A stretch of 64,000 bases of DNA from Streptococcus minor DSM 17118 (GTDB taxonomy: Bacteria; Bacillota; Bacilli; Lactobacillales; Streptococcaceae). The position numbers and the translations under genes were made by a program. The stretch covers positions 682,001-746,000 of the forward strand of contig NZ_AQYB01000033.1 in NCBI RefSeq assembly GCF_000377005.1, written 5' to 3'. The notes below the pieces were generated by a model. It did no database searches, had not been told where the DNA came from, and was given only the letters and a program-made list of their open reading frames with translations. Shown here in pieces: positions 8,732-18,559 of the stretch (the first letter of the stretch is position 1; the number at the start of each line of letters is the position of its first letter).

Positions 8732-9520
8732 TCAAGCCTTCAAATCTTTTTTCTCCAAAATCATCACAGAAAAGAGAAGTGAGGCAAGAATCACAGCTCC
8801 CGCTTTGATGAGCAAAAGTATATCCAAGTCCACCTGACTAAAGACATCCGCTCCACTGGCATAGTAATAGGGGCTCAGGTACTTGAGCTTGTCCAGGTCA
8901 GGTACAATACGCACCATCATATCCAGGCTGTAAGTTAGCAGCACCAGGCCCATAGCCAGTCCCGTCTGTTTCTTTGAACTAAGGGCCGAAATTAGAAAAC
9001 CAAGGCTGGCTAATTCAATCTGCATAAGGAGAGAAAGCAGGTGATAATGGAACATAGACTGGTAGGAAAAGGTCATAGCCAACTGCCAGATTCCTAACAA
9101 ACTAAGCCCAGTAGCAATGACATTGAAGGCTAGGATGAGGACAAGGACACTGAGGTATTTCCACAAAAGAATGGTCTTGCGTTGATAAGGCAAAGTATAG
9201 AGAAATTCACTGGTATGCCCTTCTTCTTCCTTGGACAGGCTGTTAACTCCCAACATGGCCGCAAACATTCCTGACCCCAAGCCAAACATGAGGGCGATTT
9301 CTGTAGCATAGTAGCCATCCAAAGTGGCCAGACTAACCTTGTCCAAGCCCAAAGCCTTGGTCATTTCTCCCATATTGGCATAGAGGTCAGCTACTTCGGC
9401 CAGCTGTCCTGCCACACTCTTATAGAGTAGGATACAGCCATAACAAATCAAACCAACTGTTACAGACCAAATGAGCAAGCTTTTACGATTTTCTTTTATC
9501 TCATGTATCAAGAGTATCAT
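8732..9520 (-). CDS. ABC-2 type transporter permease
   Basis: A 262-residue membrane protein with six hydrophobic segments and the ABC-2 exporter layout: a helix at about 17-35, a long extracytoplasmic loop, then paired helices. Its first codons overlap the ATPase stop by 4 bases (ATGA). It is the last gene of the LytTR operon and forms the membrane half of an exporter with that ATPase. The substrate is unknown; related exporters handle peptides or antibiotics. Confidence 0.82.
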   Translation of the reverse strand: MILLIHEIKENRKSLLIWSVTVGLICYGCILLYKSVAGQLAEVADLYANMGEMTKALGLDKVSLATLDGYYATEIALMFGLGSGMFAAMLGVNSLSKEEEGHTSEFLYTLPYQRKTILLWKYLSVLVLILAFNVIATGLSLLGIWQLAMTFSYQSMFHYHLLSLLMQIELASLGFLISALSSKKQTGLAMGLVLLTYSLDMMVRIVPDLDKLKYLSPYYYASGADVFSQVDLDILLLIKAGAVILASLLFSVMILEKKDLKA

Positions 9521-10350
9521 GCCTTCACCTCCTCATAATAGTGCAAAAAGAGTTCCTCCAGCGATGGCTCTTCTACCAAGAAATCCGTAGGCTGCAAGTT
9601 CTGTATATGAGCCAGCAACTCCGAACTAGTTCCTGCAAAGTTGAAAGTCTCAGCTTGATCATCCTTCCAAATCGTAACTCGTTTGGTTTGGCTGCGGGTC
9701 AAGTTTTCAATGGTGTCAATGGTTAAGAGCTTCCCCTCTCTAATGATGGCTACCCGGTCACAGTAGTTTTTGACTTCTGCCAGATTGTGGGAAGACAAGA
9801 AGCAGGTGGTCCCAGCTGCACAAGCCTCTTTAATGAGCTTGAAAAAGCGCTCCTGCATGAGCGGGTCTAAGCCAGAAGTCGGCTCATCCAAAATCAAGAG
9901 TTCTGGCTGGTGCTGGAGAGCACAGACAATACTGACCTTCTTGCGATTGCCCAGGGATAAATCCTTGATTTTCTTATCGATTGGCACTTCCAAAATCTGG
10001 CAAATCCGCTCGGCCTCTATCCGGCAATCTTTTTTCCTGGCCCTTGCTGCCAAGGCAATGACTTCCTTGACGTTCATATCTGGGTAAAATTGCGACTCAG
10101 AGGGCAGGTAGCCAATGTGGGCTAAGTTTTCAGTTAGACTGCCATATTTCCCAGCAAAGAGGCTGATGTCTCCCCCAGTTTTCTTGATAAGGCCCAAGAG
10201 ACAGCGAATGACCGTTGATTTGCCGGCACCATTGGCTCCCAAGAAACCAAAAATCTCCCCTTTCTGGACGGACAAAGTCAAATCACTGACAGCCAAATGC
10301 TTTCCATAATATTTTTCCAGTTCCTGGATATTGATCACGATCTCAGTCAT
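9517..10350 (-). CDS. ABC transporter ATP-binding protein
   Basis: A 277-residue ATPase. Walker A is GANGAGKST, the signature LSLGNRKKV, Walker B LLILDEPTSGLDP, and the switch His lies in FLSSHNLAEV. A C-terminal extension of about 75 residues is typical of exporter ATPases of the BcrA/CcmA class. I start it at 10350 (MTEIVINIQ) because that ATG overlaps the upstream stop by 8 bases and the reading frame further upstream has no domain. It partners the downstream ABC-2 permease. Confidence 0.88.
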   Translation of the reverse strand: MTEIVINIQELEKYYGKHLAVSDLTLSVQKGEIFGFLGANGAGKSTVIRCLLGLIKKTGGDISLFAGKYGSLTENLAHIGYLPSESQFYPDMNVKEVIALAARARKKDCRIEAERICQILEVPIDKKIKDLSLGNRKKVSIVCALQHQPELLILDEPTSGLDPLMQERFFKLIKEACAAGTTCFLSSHNLAEVKNYCDRVAIIREGKLLTIDTIENLTRSQTKRVTIWKDDQAETFNFAGTSSELLAHIQNLQPTDFLVEEPSLEELFLHYYEEVKA

Positions 10351-10798
10351 GATGATTCCCCCTTCTTTTCTTGAAGTCTTGCAGCTGTTGGTTGAGCTGC
10401 CTGCTATCGATTTGACGCTTGATTTTATTGTTGATGTAAACACCAATGTAGCAAAATAGTTGAAAGAAACCAAAACCAAGGGTGGCGAGTTTATCTCCCT
10501 CGAACCAGTTCAAAAGACTGGCTGCAAGAACGTAAAAGATAGAGCAGATGATGGCAGAGAACCACCATTTGACTGAAATCTGATCCGCTTCATCGAAATT
10601 ATCCCCCAAATAGACTTGAAGATGATTGACAATCCAGGCCAGGAGCACAATCTCTGCCAGCTGGAGCAAACCAATCTGGTTTTTCTGCTGGCTGAGCAGG
10701 TAGAGGGCAAAATATAAAAGATGACAGAGGCTATAAATACCTGCTTTATATTTAATGGCAATTTCCTGGCTTAAAACTTCTTCCCACTTAGTCTTCAT
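10343..10798 (-). CDS. Four-helix membrane protein of a LytTR regulatory operon
   Basis: A 151-residue protein with four hydrophobic segments (about 20-35, 42-62, 78-97, 104-124) and a basic C-terminal tail (KIKRQIDSR, KKRRGNHHD). It starts within the end of the LytTR gene (11-base overlap) and its end overlaps the ATPase start. In streptococcal LytTR systems (HdrRM, BrsRM) the gene after the regulator encodes a membrane inhibitor that holds the regulator in check. By position and topology this could play that role, but I cannot show sequence homology. Confidence 0.6.
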   Translation of the reverse strand: MKTKWEEVLSQEIAIKYKAGIYSLCHLLYFALYLLSQQKNQIGLLQLAEIVLLAWIVNHLQVYLGDNFDEADQISVKWWFSAIICSIFYVLAASLLNWFEGDKLATLGFGFFQLFCYIGVYINNKIKRQIDSRQLNQQLQDFKKRRGNHHD

Positions 10799-11240
10799 CA
10801 GCCACTCCTTCCCTCAATAATTGTCTCAGTTTGGCAGCATATTTGCGGGAAATCAGCACCTTTTCCCCGTTGTCCAAGGTCGCCTCAATCCGCCCAAAGG
10901 ATTGGCTCTTAAAGTGGGCAATCCGATAAAGATTGAGAACCAGGGACTTGGCAGCCCGTAAAAACCCTCTGTCCTGATAAGCCTGAACCAAATCCTTGAG
11001 ACTGTGGTGGACCTGATAGACGGAGTCCTCTGTATAGGCAAAGGTTTTGCCGTCAATGCTTTCAAAATAAAGAAAATCATCTATTAGCATGTACTGTTGA
11101 TTACCATCACTGCTGACCAAGAGCTTCTTATCCGGCTTCTGAACGAGATCACAGATAGCCTGGATTGTCGCATTCATCTGCCGATAGCGGACAAGAACCT
11201 CTTCCTGACCCTCGGAAATTTCTTCTAAATGTAACTTCAC
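10788..11240 (-). CDS. LytTR-family DNA-binding regulator (GTG start)
   Basis: A 150-residue regulator with a C-terminal LytTR domain (about 45-145; YMLIDDFLYFESIDGKTFAY, then SLVLNLYRIAHFK and VLISRKYAAKLRQLL). There is no receiver domain, so it is not a normal two-component response regulator. It begins with GTG, with AAGGAG 7 bases in front. TATAAT at 11259-11264 gives a leader of only about a dozen bases. It heads a four-gene overlapping operon with a membrane protein and an ABC exporter. The class matches the inhibitor-controlled LytTR systems of streptococci. Confidence 0.85.
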   Translation of the reverse strand: MKLHLEEISEGQEEVLVRYRQMNATIQAICDLVQKPDKKLLVSSDGNQQYMLIDDFLYFESIDGKTFAYTEDSVYQVHHSLKDLVQAYQDRGFLRAAKSLVLNLYRIAHFKSQSFGRIEATLDNGEKVLISRKYAAKLRQLLREGVADED

Positions 11241-11258
11241 AGCTTTTCTCCTTGCCTT

Positions 11259-11264
11259 ATTATA
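11259..11264 (-). promoter_or_regulatory. -10 box of the LytTR operon
   Basis: TATAAT on the minus strand, 18 bases before the GTG, with a weak -35-like TTATTT 17 bases further upstream. A poor -35 fits an activator-dependent, possibly autoregulated promoter. Confidence 0.55.
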
Positions 11265-11324
11265 GCAGAATATTTCCTCAGAAATAACTGACAGAAGATA
11301 ATATGCACTGAATGGAGCTGAGAT

Positions 11325-11360
11325 GCAAAAAGAACCCTTAAACTAACGGCCAAGGGTTCT
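11325..11360 (-). terminator. Terminator of glmU
   Basis: AGAACCCTT (11331-11339) pairs with AAGGGTTCT (11352-11360), and on the minus strand a TTTTT run follows. It ends the glmU message just after its stop. Confidence 0.85.
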
Positions 11361-11369
11361 AGTCTAATC

Positions 11370-12839
<1,470 letters not shown>

Positions 12840-12895
12840 TTACCGCCTTAAGATTTCCTCACTCAATCTACTGAACGAACACAGTGAACCATTTT

Positions 12896-13858
12896 TTACA
12901 TGCTCTTCACAGCCTGATCCAAAATCTGCATAACCGCTCGGCTGTGGTCTAGAGCTTCATGGGCACGAGCATAATCCTTCTGAGAAATCATCTCCTCAAA
13001 GGCTACAAACTCATCATGCATGCGATGGAACGGACGGTTCATGTCCAAATTTTGACTGTCTTGACCGTTGAGACTGATGTTGATAGCTGGCATCCCACCG
13101 GTTGAACCCAAAACGGATATCGATCCTTTGTTTCCTTGAATGGTTGATTTGATTTCCGCACCACAGTCTTTAGCTCCAATACAAACACACTTGAATTGGC
13201 CATAGTCCATCACCAACATACCCGAGGTATCTATCCCTCGCTCTATATTCGCCAAGTATTGCACAGTTTTGGGTTGACCAAAGAGCCCGACTACCAGATG
13301 GATATTGTAGATATTGAGATCCCTAAGTGCACCTCCTCCCATCTCTGGGTTAAAAGCTGGCGCAATTTCCCCACGTTTGAAAGCATCGTAGCGGGAACTA
13401 TATTGGGAGTAATTACAAGATACAATTTTAATTTCCCCGAGCTTGGCCAGGTTTTCTTTGATGAAATGGAAGTTCCCCAAATACTGGTTAGTGATTGCTT
13501 CAAGTAAGAACAGCTTTTTCTCAGATGCAATACTAACTAAATCTTCCAATTCTGATGCTAGCAAGGTAAAAGGCTTTTCACAAATAACATGTTTTCCAGC
13601 CAAAAGAGCCTGCTTGGCGTAGGTGTAATGGGTATGGTTGGGAGTCCCCACATAAATGGTATCTACTTGAGGATTCGCTAAAATATCCTCATAGTTGCTA
13701 GTCGCCTGTGGTATCTGATATTGCTCCGCCAAGTGCTGGGCTTTTTCAATAGAGCGTGGCGTAGATAGGATGGCTGCCAGTTCAATCCCATCTATTTCCT
13801 GCAAGACTGGCAAGACTTCTGTTACAATCATGCCGGTTCCAAGTAAGGCTAATTTCAT
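12896..13858 (-). CDS. Gfo/Idh/MocA family NAD(P)-dependent oxidoreductase
   Basis: A 320-residue protein with an N-terminal Rossmann fold (LLGTGMIV from residue 4) and the family EKP motif (HVICEKPF). The C-terminal substrate domain holds GGGALRDLNIYNIHL, where the conserved D/H positions sit. Such enzymes oxidise or reduce sugars, inositols or amino-sugar derivatives; the substrate here is not evident. Ribosome site AGGAGGATTCAAG; a TATAAT lies at 13902-13907 on the minus strand. It is not in an obvious operon. Confidence 0.88.
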   Translation of the reverse strand: MKLALLGTGMIVTEVLPVLQEIDGIELAAILSTPRSIEKAQHLAEQYQIPQATSNYEDILANPQVDTIYVGTPNHTHYTYAKQALLAGKHVICEKPFTLLASELEDLVSIASEKKLFLLEAITNQYLGNFHFIKENLAKLGEIKIVSCNYSQYSSRYDAFKRGEIAPAFNPEMGGGALRDLNIYNIHLVVGLFGQPKTVQYLANIERGIDTSGMLVMDYGQFKCVCIGAKDCGAEIKSTIQGNKGSISVLGSTGGMPAINISLNGQDSQNLDMNRPFHRMHDEFVAFEEMISQKDYARAHEALDHSRAVMQILDQAVKSM

Positions 13859-14025
13859 CTTGAATCCTCCTGAATTTATTCTTCTTCTATATATAGCTTA
13901 TATTATAGCTTATTTCTTGTAATTAAAGGACGACGATTTTTTACCCAAATAGTGTCTGAATGATTGACTTTAAAAAGCCCAATAAATTGATTGACTAAGT
14001 TTAGGGTATTTTACCTATGCTATAA

Positions 14026-14475
14026 CTAGACTTCTGATGGTTTGTAGATTACCTGAAATTCTTCCAAAACAACCTGACTATCAGGAGTAAAAGTGATGCC
14101 GATGTCAGCTAGCCACTTTGTAAACAGTTCTTCATGGACCTGGCGCCAGTAAATTAAGCTACGGTCTCCCTCACCTTCCAGATAAGCATGTGCTGCTGAT
14201 ACCTCCTTGAAAGGGACTACCCTTATTCGTGTCGTCTCAATCATGCAAATGGCATTTCCATGACTATCTAAGACAATGCTCTTCTCGCCTACTCTCCCCA
14301 GAGGCTCCTTGTAATAGATGTGTTCGTCATAGGCTGATGCTGTCGCTGTCTTGATGCCTTTTGCAACCAAATCTGCTAGCAGATCTGGCTCAGCTCCAAA
14401 AGCCCATGCATCTGGCTCAGCTTCAGTCACTGGATGAGATTTCTTGTATTCATTCCATAATTCTTGTGGTGTCAT
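14026..14475 (-). CDS. ASCH domain protein
   Basis: A 149-residue protein matching the bacterial ASCH family: AFGAEPDLLADLVAKGIKTAT at the N-terminus, a central beta-barrel (GRVGEKSIVLDSHGNAICMI) and the HEELFTKW helix. ASCH is a PUA-like RNA-binding fold; some bacterial members hydrolyse N4-acetylcytidine (YqfB-type), but that family is shorter, so I do not assign it. GGAGG stands in front of the ATG. Single gene. Confidence 0.85.
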   Translation of the reverse strand: MTPQELWNEYKKSHPVTEAEPDAWAFGAEPDLLADLVAKGIKTATASAYDEHIYYKEPLGRVGEKSIVLDSHGNAICMIETTRIRVVPFKEVSAAHAYLEGEGDRSLIYWRQVHEELFTKWLADIGITFTPDSQVVLEEFQVIYKPSEV

Positions 14476-14601
14476 AAAAACCTCCGATGTAAAACTTAAA
14501 ATATATACCTTGTGTTGCTCTTCTAAACATTATTCCTATCGCAAATCCAGACAGTCTTTTCCATCATCTTGGTTCCATCAAAATCAAGAGTAAGGTATCT
14601 T

Positions 14602-15300
14602 TTATTTCAAACTCCACCCACCATCCATTTTGATGATTTCACCTTGCATGGCCTGCATGTTACCAGAGGCAAGAATAAGCGTCATCTCTGCAATCTCTTC
14701 GGGCTGAATCCAGCGCTTGATGGGAGTTTCTCCTGCTACCCAATCAGCCAATCCATCTGGCTCAAAATCAGCCTGAGTCATGGCTGTCTGAACTGCACCA
14801 GGAGCAAGTCCAAACACCTGGATTCCTTGGTCGGCATAATCAAGAGCTAGCTGCTTGGTAAAACCAGCTAAGGCGTGCTTGGAAGATGTGTAGGATGACC
14901 CACCACCACCAGCTAGGAAACTAGCGATGGAGCACATGTTAATAATGATGCCAGCTTTTCTTTCTAACATCTTGGGCAAGTAAAAACGACAAATGTTAGT
15001 TGGTGCAAACAGATTAACTGCAAAAATTTCTTGCATCTGCGCATCTGTTTGCCTCAATAAAGGATTATAGTCATCCAAAATACCAGCTGTATTGCAAAGG
15101 ATGTCTACATCAGGTAGCCACTCAAAAAGCGGTACTAGTGTGCCAGTCAAATCCAACTGTAAAAAGTGAAAATCCCCTTTCAAATTGGGATTCTCACTTC
15201 TATCTACTCCGTAAACCTGATAACCTTTTTCCAAAAAGAGTTTAGCCTGAGCCAGACCGATGCCACTAGAGACTCCTGTGACTAAGACCCGCCTAGTCAT
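14602..15300 (-). CDS. Short-chain dehydrogenase/reductase
   Basis: A 232-residue SDR. The cofactor site is TGVSSGIG (about 8-15), the NTAG-type motif CNTAG is near residue 64, and the active-site Ser and YxxxK are in SYTSSKHA. The C-terminus ends MDGGWSLK. It is often annotated 3-oxoacyl-ACP reductase, but FabG sits in the fatty-acid cluster, so the substrate is unknown. The start at 15300 overlaps the DUF2829 stop by 8 bases; the longer in-frame extension carries no SDR sequence and runs through DUF2829. Confidence 0.88.
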   Translation of the reverse strand: MTRRVLVTGVSSGIGLAQAKLFLEKGYQVYGVDRSENPNLKGDFHFLQLDLTGTLVPLFEWLPDVDILCNTAGILDDYNPLLRQTDAQMQEIFAVNLFAPTNICRFYLPKMLERKAGIIINMCSIASFLAGGGGSSYTSSKHALAGFTKQLALDYADQGIQVFGLAPGAVQTAMTQADFEPDGLADWVAGETPIKRWIQPEEIAEMTLILASGNMQAMQGEIIKMDGGWSLK

Positions 15301-15529
15301 GGACTTCCACCCAGTCTGTCGCAAGTACATCACAAGGGGTTGGGCTCCACATGGAAAAACCTTCTCCCTCACCAGTTACATTAATGAGGAAGTACGGTGT
15401 AGCTTCTAGCTTTTGCCCGTGAACCTCAATGGTATCAAAAAGCTGAACGTAGTTCTCTGCTCCGCCCCAACCTGTCCGAACATATTTTTTTTTGGCTTTC
15501 AAGCCCGGTAAAATTTCTTCAAATGTCAT
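15293..15529 (-). CDS. DUF2829 domain protein
   Basis: A 78-residue protein matching DUF2829: MTFEEILPGLKAKKKYVRTGW followed by FLINVTGEG and TDWVEV at the end. Proteins of this family also occur in phages; the function is unknown. Ribosome site GAGGAG. It is translationally coupled to the SDR gene by overlap. Confidence 0.85.
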   Translation of the reverse strand: MTFEEILPGLKAKKKYVRTGWGGAENYVQLFDTIEVHGQKLEATPYFLINVTGEGEGFSMWSPTPCDVLATDWVEVHD

Positions 15530-15610
15530 GATTTCTCTCCTCTTTATTATTGTTTCATTATAGCATATCTCACGGTCTTTTTTAAATAAAGATAAAAGAG
15601 CCTCTCCTCC

Positions 15611-15826
15611 TCACTTTTTCCGTGTTTCTATTTTCCTTCTTTTTGTGGAGATAAGGACGAATGTCCCCAGTAGGAAAATCACTGCTCCTATCAGTACAGC
15701 TCCTGCTGGCAACCATCTATTCCAGAAATCACCTGTAATACCGTGGGTTTGAACATAGATTTGCACCAAGCCGCTACAAAGATAAAAAGTAAAGACAGGT
15801 AGAAAGAGACCCATTTCCGAGATCAT
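15611..15826 (-). CDS. Small two-helix membrane protein
   Basis: A 71-residue putative protein with two hydrophobic segments (about 6-25 and 38-62) and a strongly basic tail (STKRRKIETRKK), consistent with the C-terminus in the cytoplasm. The ribosome site is weak and the Met at residue 5 is a possible alternative start. I do not recognise the family. Confidence 0.5.
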   Translation of the reverse strand: MISEMGLFLPVFTFYLCSGLVQIYVQTHGITGDFWNRWLPAGAVLIGAVIFLLGTFVLISTKRRKIETRKK

Positions 15827-15920
15827 TTCTTTTCATCTTATACCTTCCCTAGCTTGTAAAACAAATTAGTCTGACCATTTTCTACTAGTTTGTAAAGCAT
15901 AATAGCGTTCTTTGAAATCC

Positions 15921-15949
15921 TTGAATTTTTCAGTATTTCACGTTATAAT
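15921..15949 (+). promoter_or_regulatory. Promoter of the DUF2974 gene
   Basis: TTGAAT (15921-15926) and TATAAT (15944-15949) are separated by exactly 17 bases, 31 bases before the ATG at 15981. Confidence 0.75.
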
Positions 15950-15980
15950 GCAGACAGATAATCGATAGAAAGAAGAAGTT

Positions 15981-17210
15981 ATGTCTACCATATTTGAGTA
16001 CCTAAAAACCAACCAATATGAAAGTTTTTACGATAAAGATTTTACAATTTTAGACGCCCTAGCCCTGACCGAACTGACCTATCTTCCCTTTGAAGATTTA
16101 GTCTCTGCAGAAATATCAGCAGAGAGTTACCTCTCACTCCAGCAGTTAGCTAATCAATTCGAGCAAACATTTCACGGTGTATACCCAACACTTGGTATGG
16201 TAAATGCCCACAGACTTCGCTTGTTGAGCTACTTGTCAAGTTTTAAACGTTATAAGCATATTCATGCTCTAGCCTTTGCCAGTGACTACAGCTTAGACAG
16301 TCAAAAACAGTTTGCAGCCATCACCTACCAAATTCGTCCCAAGGAATATTTAGTTGTCTTTCGAGGAACAGATGACACTCTGATTGGCTGGAAGGAAGAT
16401 TTTCACATGAGCTATATGAAAGAAATCCCTGCTCAGCTAGCAGCAAAGAACTACCTGAACCAGATCAGCCAGCATTTGGAGGGAAAATTTTGGGTGTCTG
16501 GGCACTCGAAGGGAGGAAATCTAGCCACCTATGCAGCAAGCCAAGTAGATAAAGACATCCAGAAAAGAATTCGGACAATCTACAACTTTGATGCTCCTGG
16601 TCTCCATACATCCATTCGTCATTCAGAAGGTTTTAAGGCGATTGAAGGAAAACTTCAAACCATCATCCCCGAACATTCTATCGTTGGTATGATGCTAGAA
16701 ACGCCTGAAATTAACTTCATTGTCAAAAGTCGAACTTTCGGCCTCCTCCAACATCTCACTTTTTCTTGGGAGATCGAAGGTGATGGTTTCAAAGAAGTAC
16801 CCAAGGTAACAAAAAATAGTCTCCAAGTAGATGAAACTCTGAAAGCTTGGACAGCTAGCCTGACGGAGGAAGAATTACGAGAGTTCTTCGACCTCTTTTT
16901 TGGCATTTTTATTGAAGCAGGTATTTACCGATTCGGGGATATTACTGTAGACACACTTGGAAAAGTCCAAAAAATGGTAGAAAATAAAAAAAATCTAAGT
17001 CCAGAACAAGCGGACATGATAGACCGATTAAGCCGGCAGCTCATTGACACAAGAGTGCAAGTATGGAAAGAACACCTACCTGATTTGAATAAATTAACCG
17101 ATTTCAACATCTCAGAGGATTTGCAGAAAAAAATACCCAAGTTAGAAAAGCTACATTTACCCAAAAAAATTCGCTCACTAATGGCAAATAAGAAAAAAGA
17201 CGACGCCTAA
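15981..17210 (+). CDS. DUF2974 / Mbeg1-like alpha/beta hydrolase
   Basis: A 409-residue cytoplasmic protein with the lipase-like nucleophile elbow GHSKGG (S176), preceded by the oxyanion-type strand VVFRGTDDTLIGWKEDF. No signal peptide. The family resembles class 3 lipases, but the natural substrate is unknown. The C-terminal quarter is lysine-rich and helical. It has its own promoter and terminator. Confidence 0.82.
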   Translation: MSTIFEYLKTNQYESFYDKDFTILDALALTELTYLPFEDLVSAEISAESYLSLQQLANQFEQTFHGVYPTLGMVNAHRLRLLSYLSSFKRYKHIHALAFASDYSLDSQKQFAAITYQIRPKEYLVVFRGTDDTLIGWKEDFHMSYMKEIPAQLAAKNYLNQISQHLEGKFWVSGHSKGGNLATYAASQVDKDIQKRIRTIYNFDAPGLHTSIRHSEGFKAIEGKLQTIIPEHSIVGMMLETPEINFIVKSRTFGLLQHLTFSWEIEGDGFKEVPKVTKNSLQVDETLKAWTASLTEEELREFFDLFFGIFIEAGIYRFGDITVDTLGKVQKMVENKKNLSPEQADMIDRLSRQLIDTRVQVWKEHLPDLNKLTDFNISEDLQKKIPKLEKLHLPKKIRSLMANKKKDDA

Positions 17211-17222
17211 GCCTCGTCTTTT
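17195..17222 (+). terminator. Terminator of the DUF2974 gene
   Basis: AAAAGACGA pairs with TCGTCTTTT and overlaps the stop codon region; T-rich sequence follows. Confidence 0.75.
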
Positions 17223-17342
17223 CTCTATGTCTTCTAGCTCCCTTTTCTATGATAAAAAAGAAATTCAAAGTATAATCTGAAGAATTCCACTAAAACATGT
17301 GTAGAATGTAACTGACAACTTGGCAGTCACCCATTTGCGTAT

Positions 17343-17999
17343 CTAGTTCTGACTTGTAAAAATCAGACTTTCTTGATCTATATCCATGGTCAAGATATAG
17401 GTCTGAGGCGCAACCTCTTCCATGAAGCCGAGAATAATCAGAGCTCGAACAAAGATATCTGGCCGTCGCTGAATGACGCGTTCCTTCCGAGTGAATTTCA
17501 AAAGAAAACTGGTCATATATTTAAGAGCATACTCTGGATTAACATCCCCCAAAACAGAATAGAGTTTTTCTTGGTCAAGGGACAATGTTTCTTGGCTCCT
17601 CATCTTGTAAAAGTAAGAATTTAAGGTCAGGCGCTCCCGTACCACATCTACTTCTTCCTCAATGATTAAGTGATTGCTGGTATTAGTGGTCTGCTGTTTG
17701 ACAGTAACTCCTTTGAGTTTTTCAAAAATAGCTGACTCTGTATCCACAAAAATTTCTTGATCTAGAGTGAGATCATCTAAGCTATCCAACAAATGAAATC
17801 CGTTGCGATAACGGCGATTTTCACGAACAATATATCCTGCTTTGATATAGGCTTCTAACTGTCTATCTATATTGTTTTCCTCTTCAAACCTCGCTTTGAT
17901 CTGGCGTAGAGTCACATCCTGATTGTCATGAAGAAAGTTGATAAGAGCCTGAAAAAAGGGCTGACGGGTCAGTTTGTTGGTATGAAAGATTCTAATCAT
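17343..17999 (-). CDS. DUF1803-type streptococcal protein
   Basis: A 218-residue soluble protein. The N-terminus (FFQALINFLHDNQDVTLRQI, then a tyrosine/arginine-rich turn YIVRENRRYRNG) looks like a winged-helix. The rest is alpha/beta without known motifs. It matches what I recall of the Streptococcus-specific DUF1803 family near ppaC. The function is unknown. Confidence 0.65.
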   Translation of the reverse strand: MIRIFHTNKLTRQPFFQALINFLHDNQDVTLRQIKARFEEENNIDRQLEAYIKAGYIVRENRRYRNGFHLLDSLDDLTLDQEIFVDTESAIFEKLKGVTVKQQTTNTSNHLIIEEEVDVVRERLTLNSYFYKMRSQETLSLDQEKLYSVLGDVNPEYALKYMTSFLLKFTRKERVIQRRPDIFVRALIILGFMEEVAPQTYILTMDIDQESLIFTSQN

Positions 18000-18020
18000 A
18001 AAACCATTATAGCACAGGTC

Positions 18021-18051
18021 AAAAAAAGTACAACCAGCAAGCTGGTCGTAC
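18021..18051 (-). terminator. Terminator of the rhodanese gene
   Basis: GTACGACCAG/CTGGTTGTAC stem with a TTTTTTT run on the minus strand, directly after the stop at 18054. Confidence 0.85.
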
Positions 18052-18053
18052 CG

Positions 18054-18500
18054 TTATTCTATCTTGCCGCCAATAGCCTCTACCTGCTCCAATCCTCCCA
18101 AATCATAGACTTGAGTGAAGCCTGCATCACGCAGAATCTTGGTCGCTTCCGCTGATCGAATACCTCTCAGGCAGTGGACATATATCTTGGTGTCTTTTGG
18201 GATTTCAGGCAAGGTTCCAGACTGAAGGTCTGAGATGGGAACATTATCTGTAATACCGAAATTTCCAGCATTGAACTCAGCCTCACTGCGGACATCGAAA
18301 AATTTTGCCCCCTGTTCCACATCAGCCTTCACATCCATAAAAGAAATCTGATTTTTCTGGGCATCAGGTCCAGCCTGAGACCAGTCTATGCTAGATTGTG
18401 AAGAATTTGATTCTTGACCTAAACTTGATGAATGGTCAGACTGACAGGCACCTAAGAGTAGCATAGCTCCCAATAACATGACAAAAGATAGTTTTTTCAT
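18054..18500 (-). CDS. Rhodanese-domain lipoprotein
   Basis: A 148-residue exported protein. The lipobox LLGAC (C19) ends the signal peptide, a Ser-rich linker follows, and then a rhodanese fold (about 50-148) with the catalytic C110 in VHCLRGIRS, where the active loop starts with Cys and ends in Arg-Ser as in sulfurtransferases. It acts on the outer face of the membrane, perhaps in sulfur or redox handling; the partner is unknown. Confidence 0.88.
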   Translation of the reverse strand: MKKLSFVMLLGAMLLLGACQSDHSSSLGQESNSSQSSIDWSQAGPDAQKNQISFMDVKADVEQGAKFFDVRSEAEFNAGNFGITDNVPISDLQSGTLPEIPKDTKIYVHCLRGIRSAEATKILRDAGFTQVYDLGGLEQVEAIGGKIE

Positions 18501-18559
18501 TCTTGCTCCTATTGAACGAAAAGTGTTTCAACAAATCTACTCGAAACTTTATGAAGGAG

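Noticed and set aside
10351-10479. N-terminal extension of the ABC ATPase
   Set aside because: The frame stays open upstream of 10350, but the extension has no domain and is read through the preceding gene; the overlapping ATG at 10350 fits operon packing.
15301-15372. Longer start for the SDR gene
   Set aside because: The extra residues come from an alternative frame of the DUF2829 gene, and the TGxxxGxG motif begins at once after the chosen Met.
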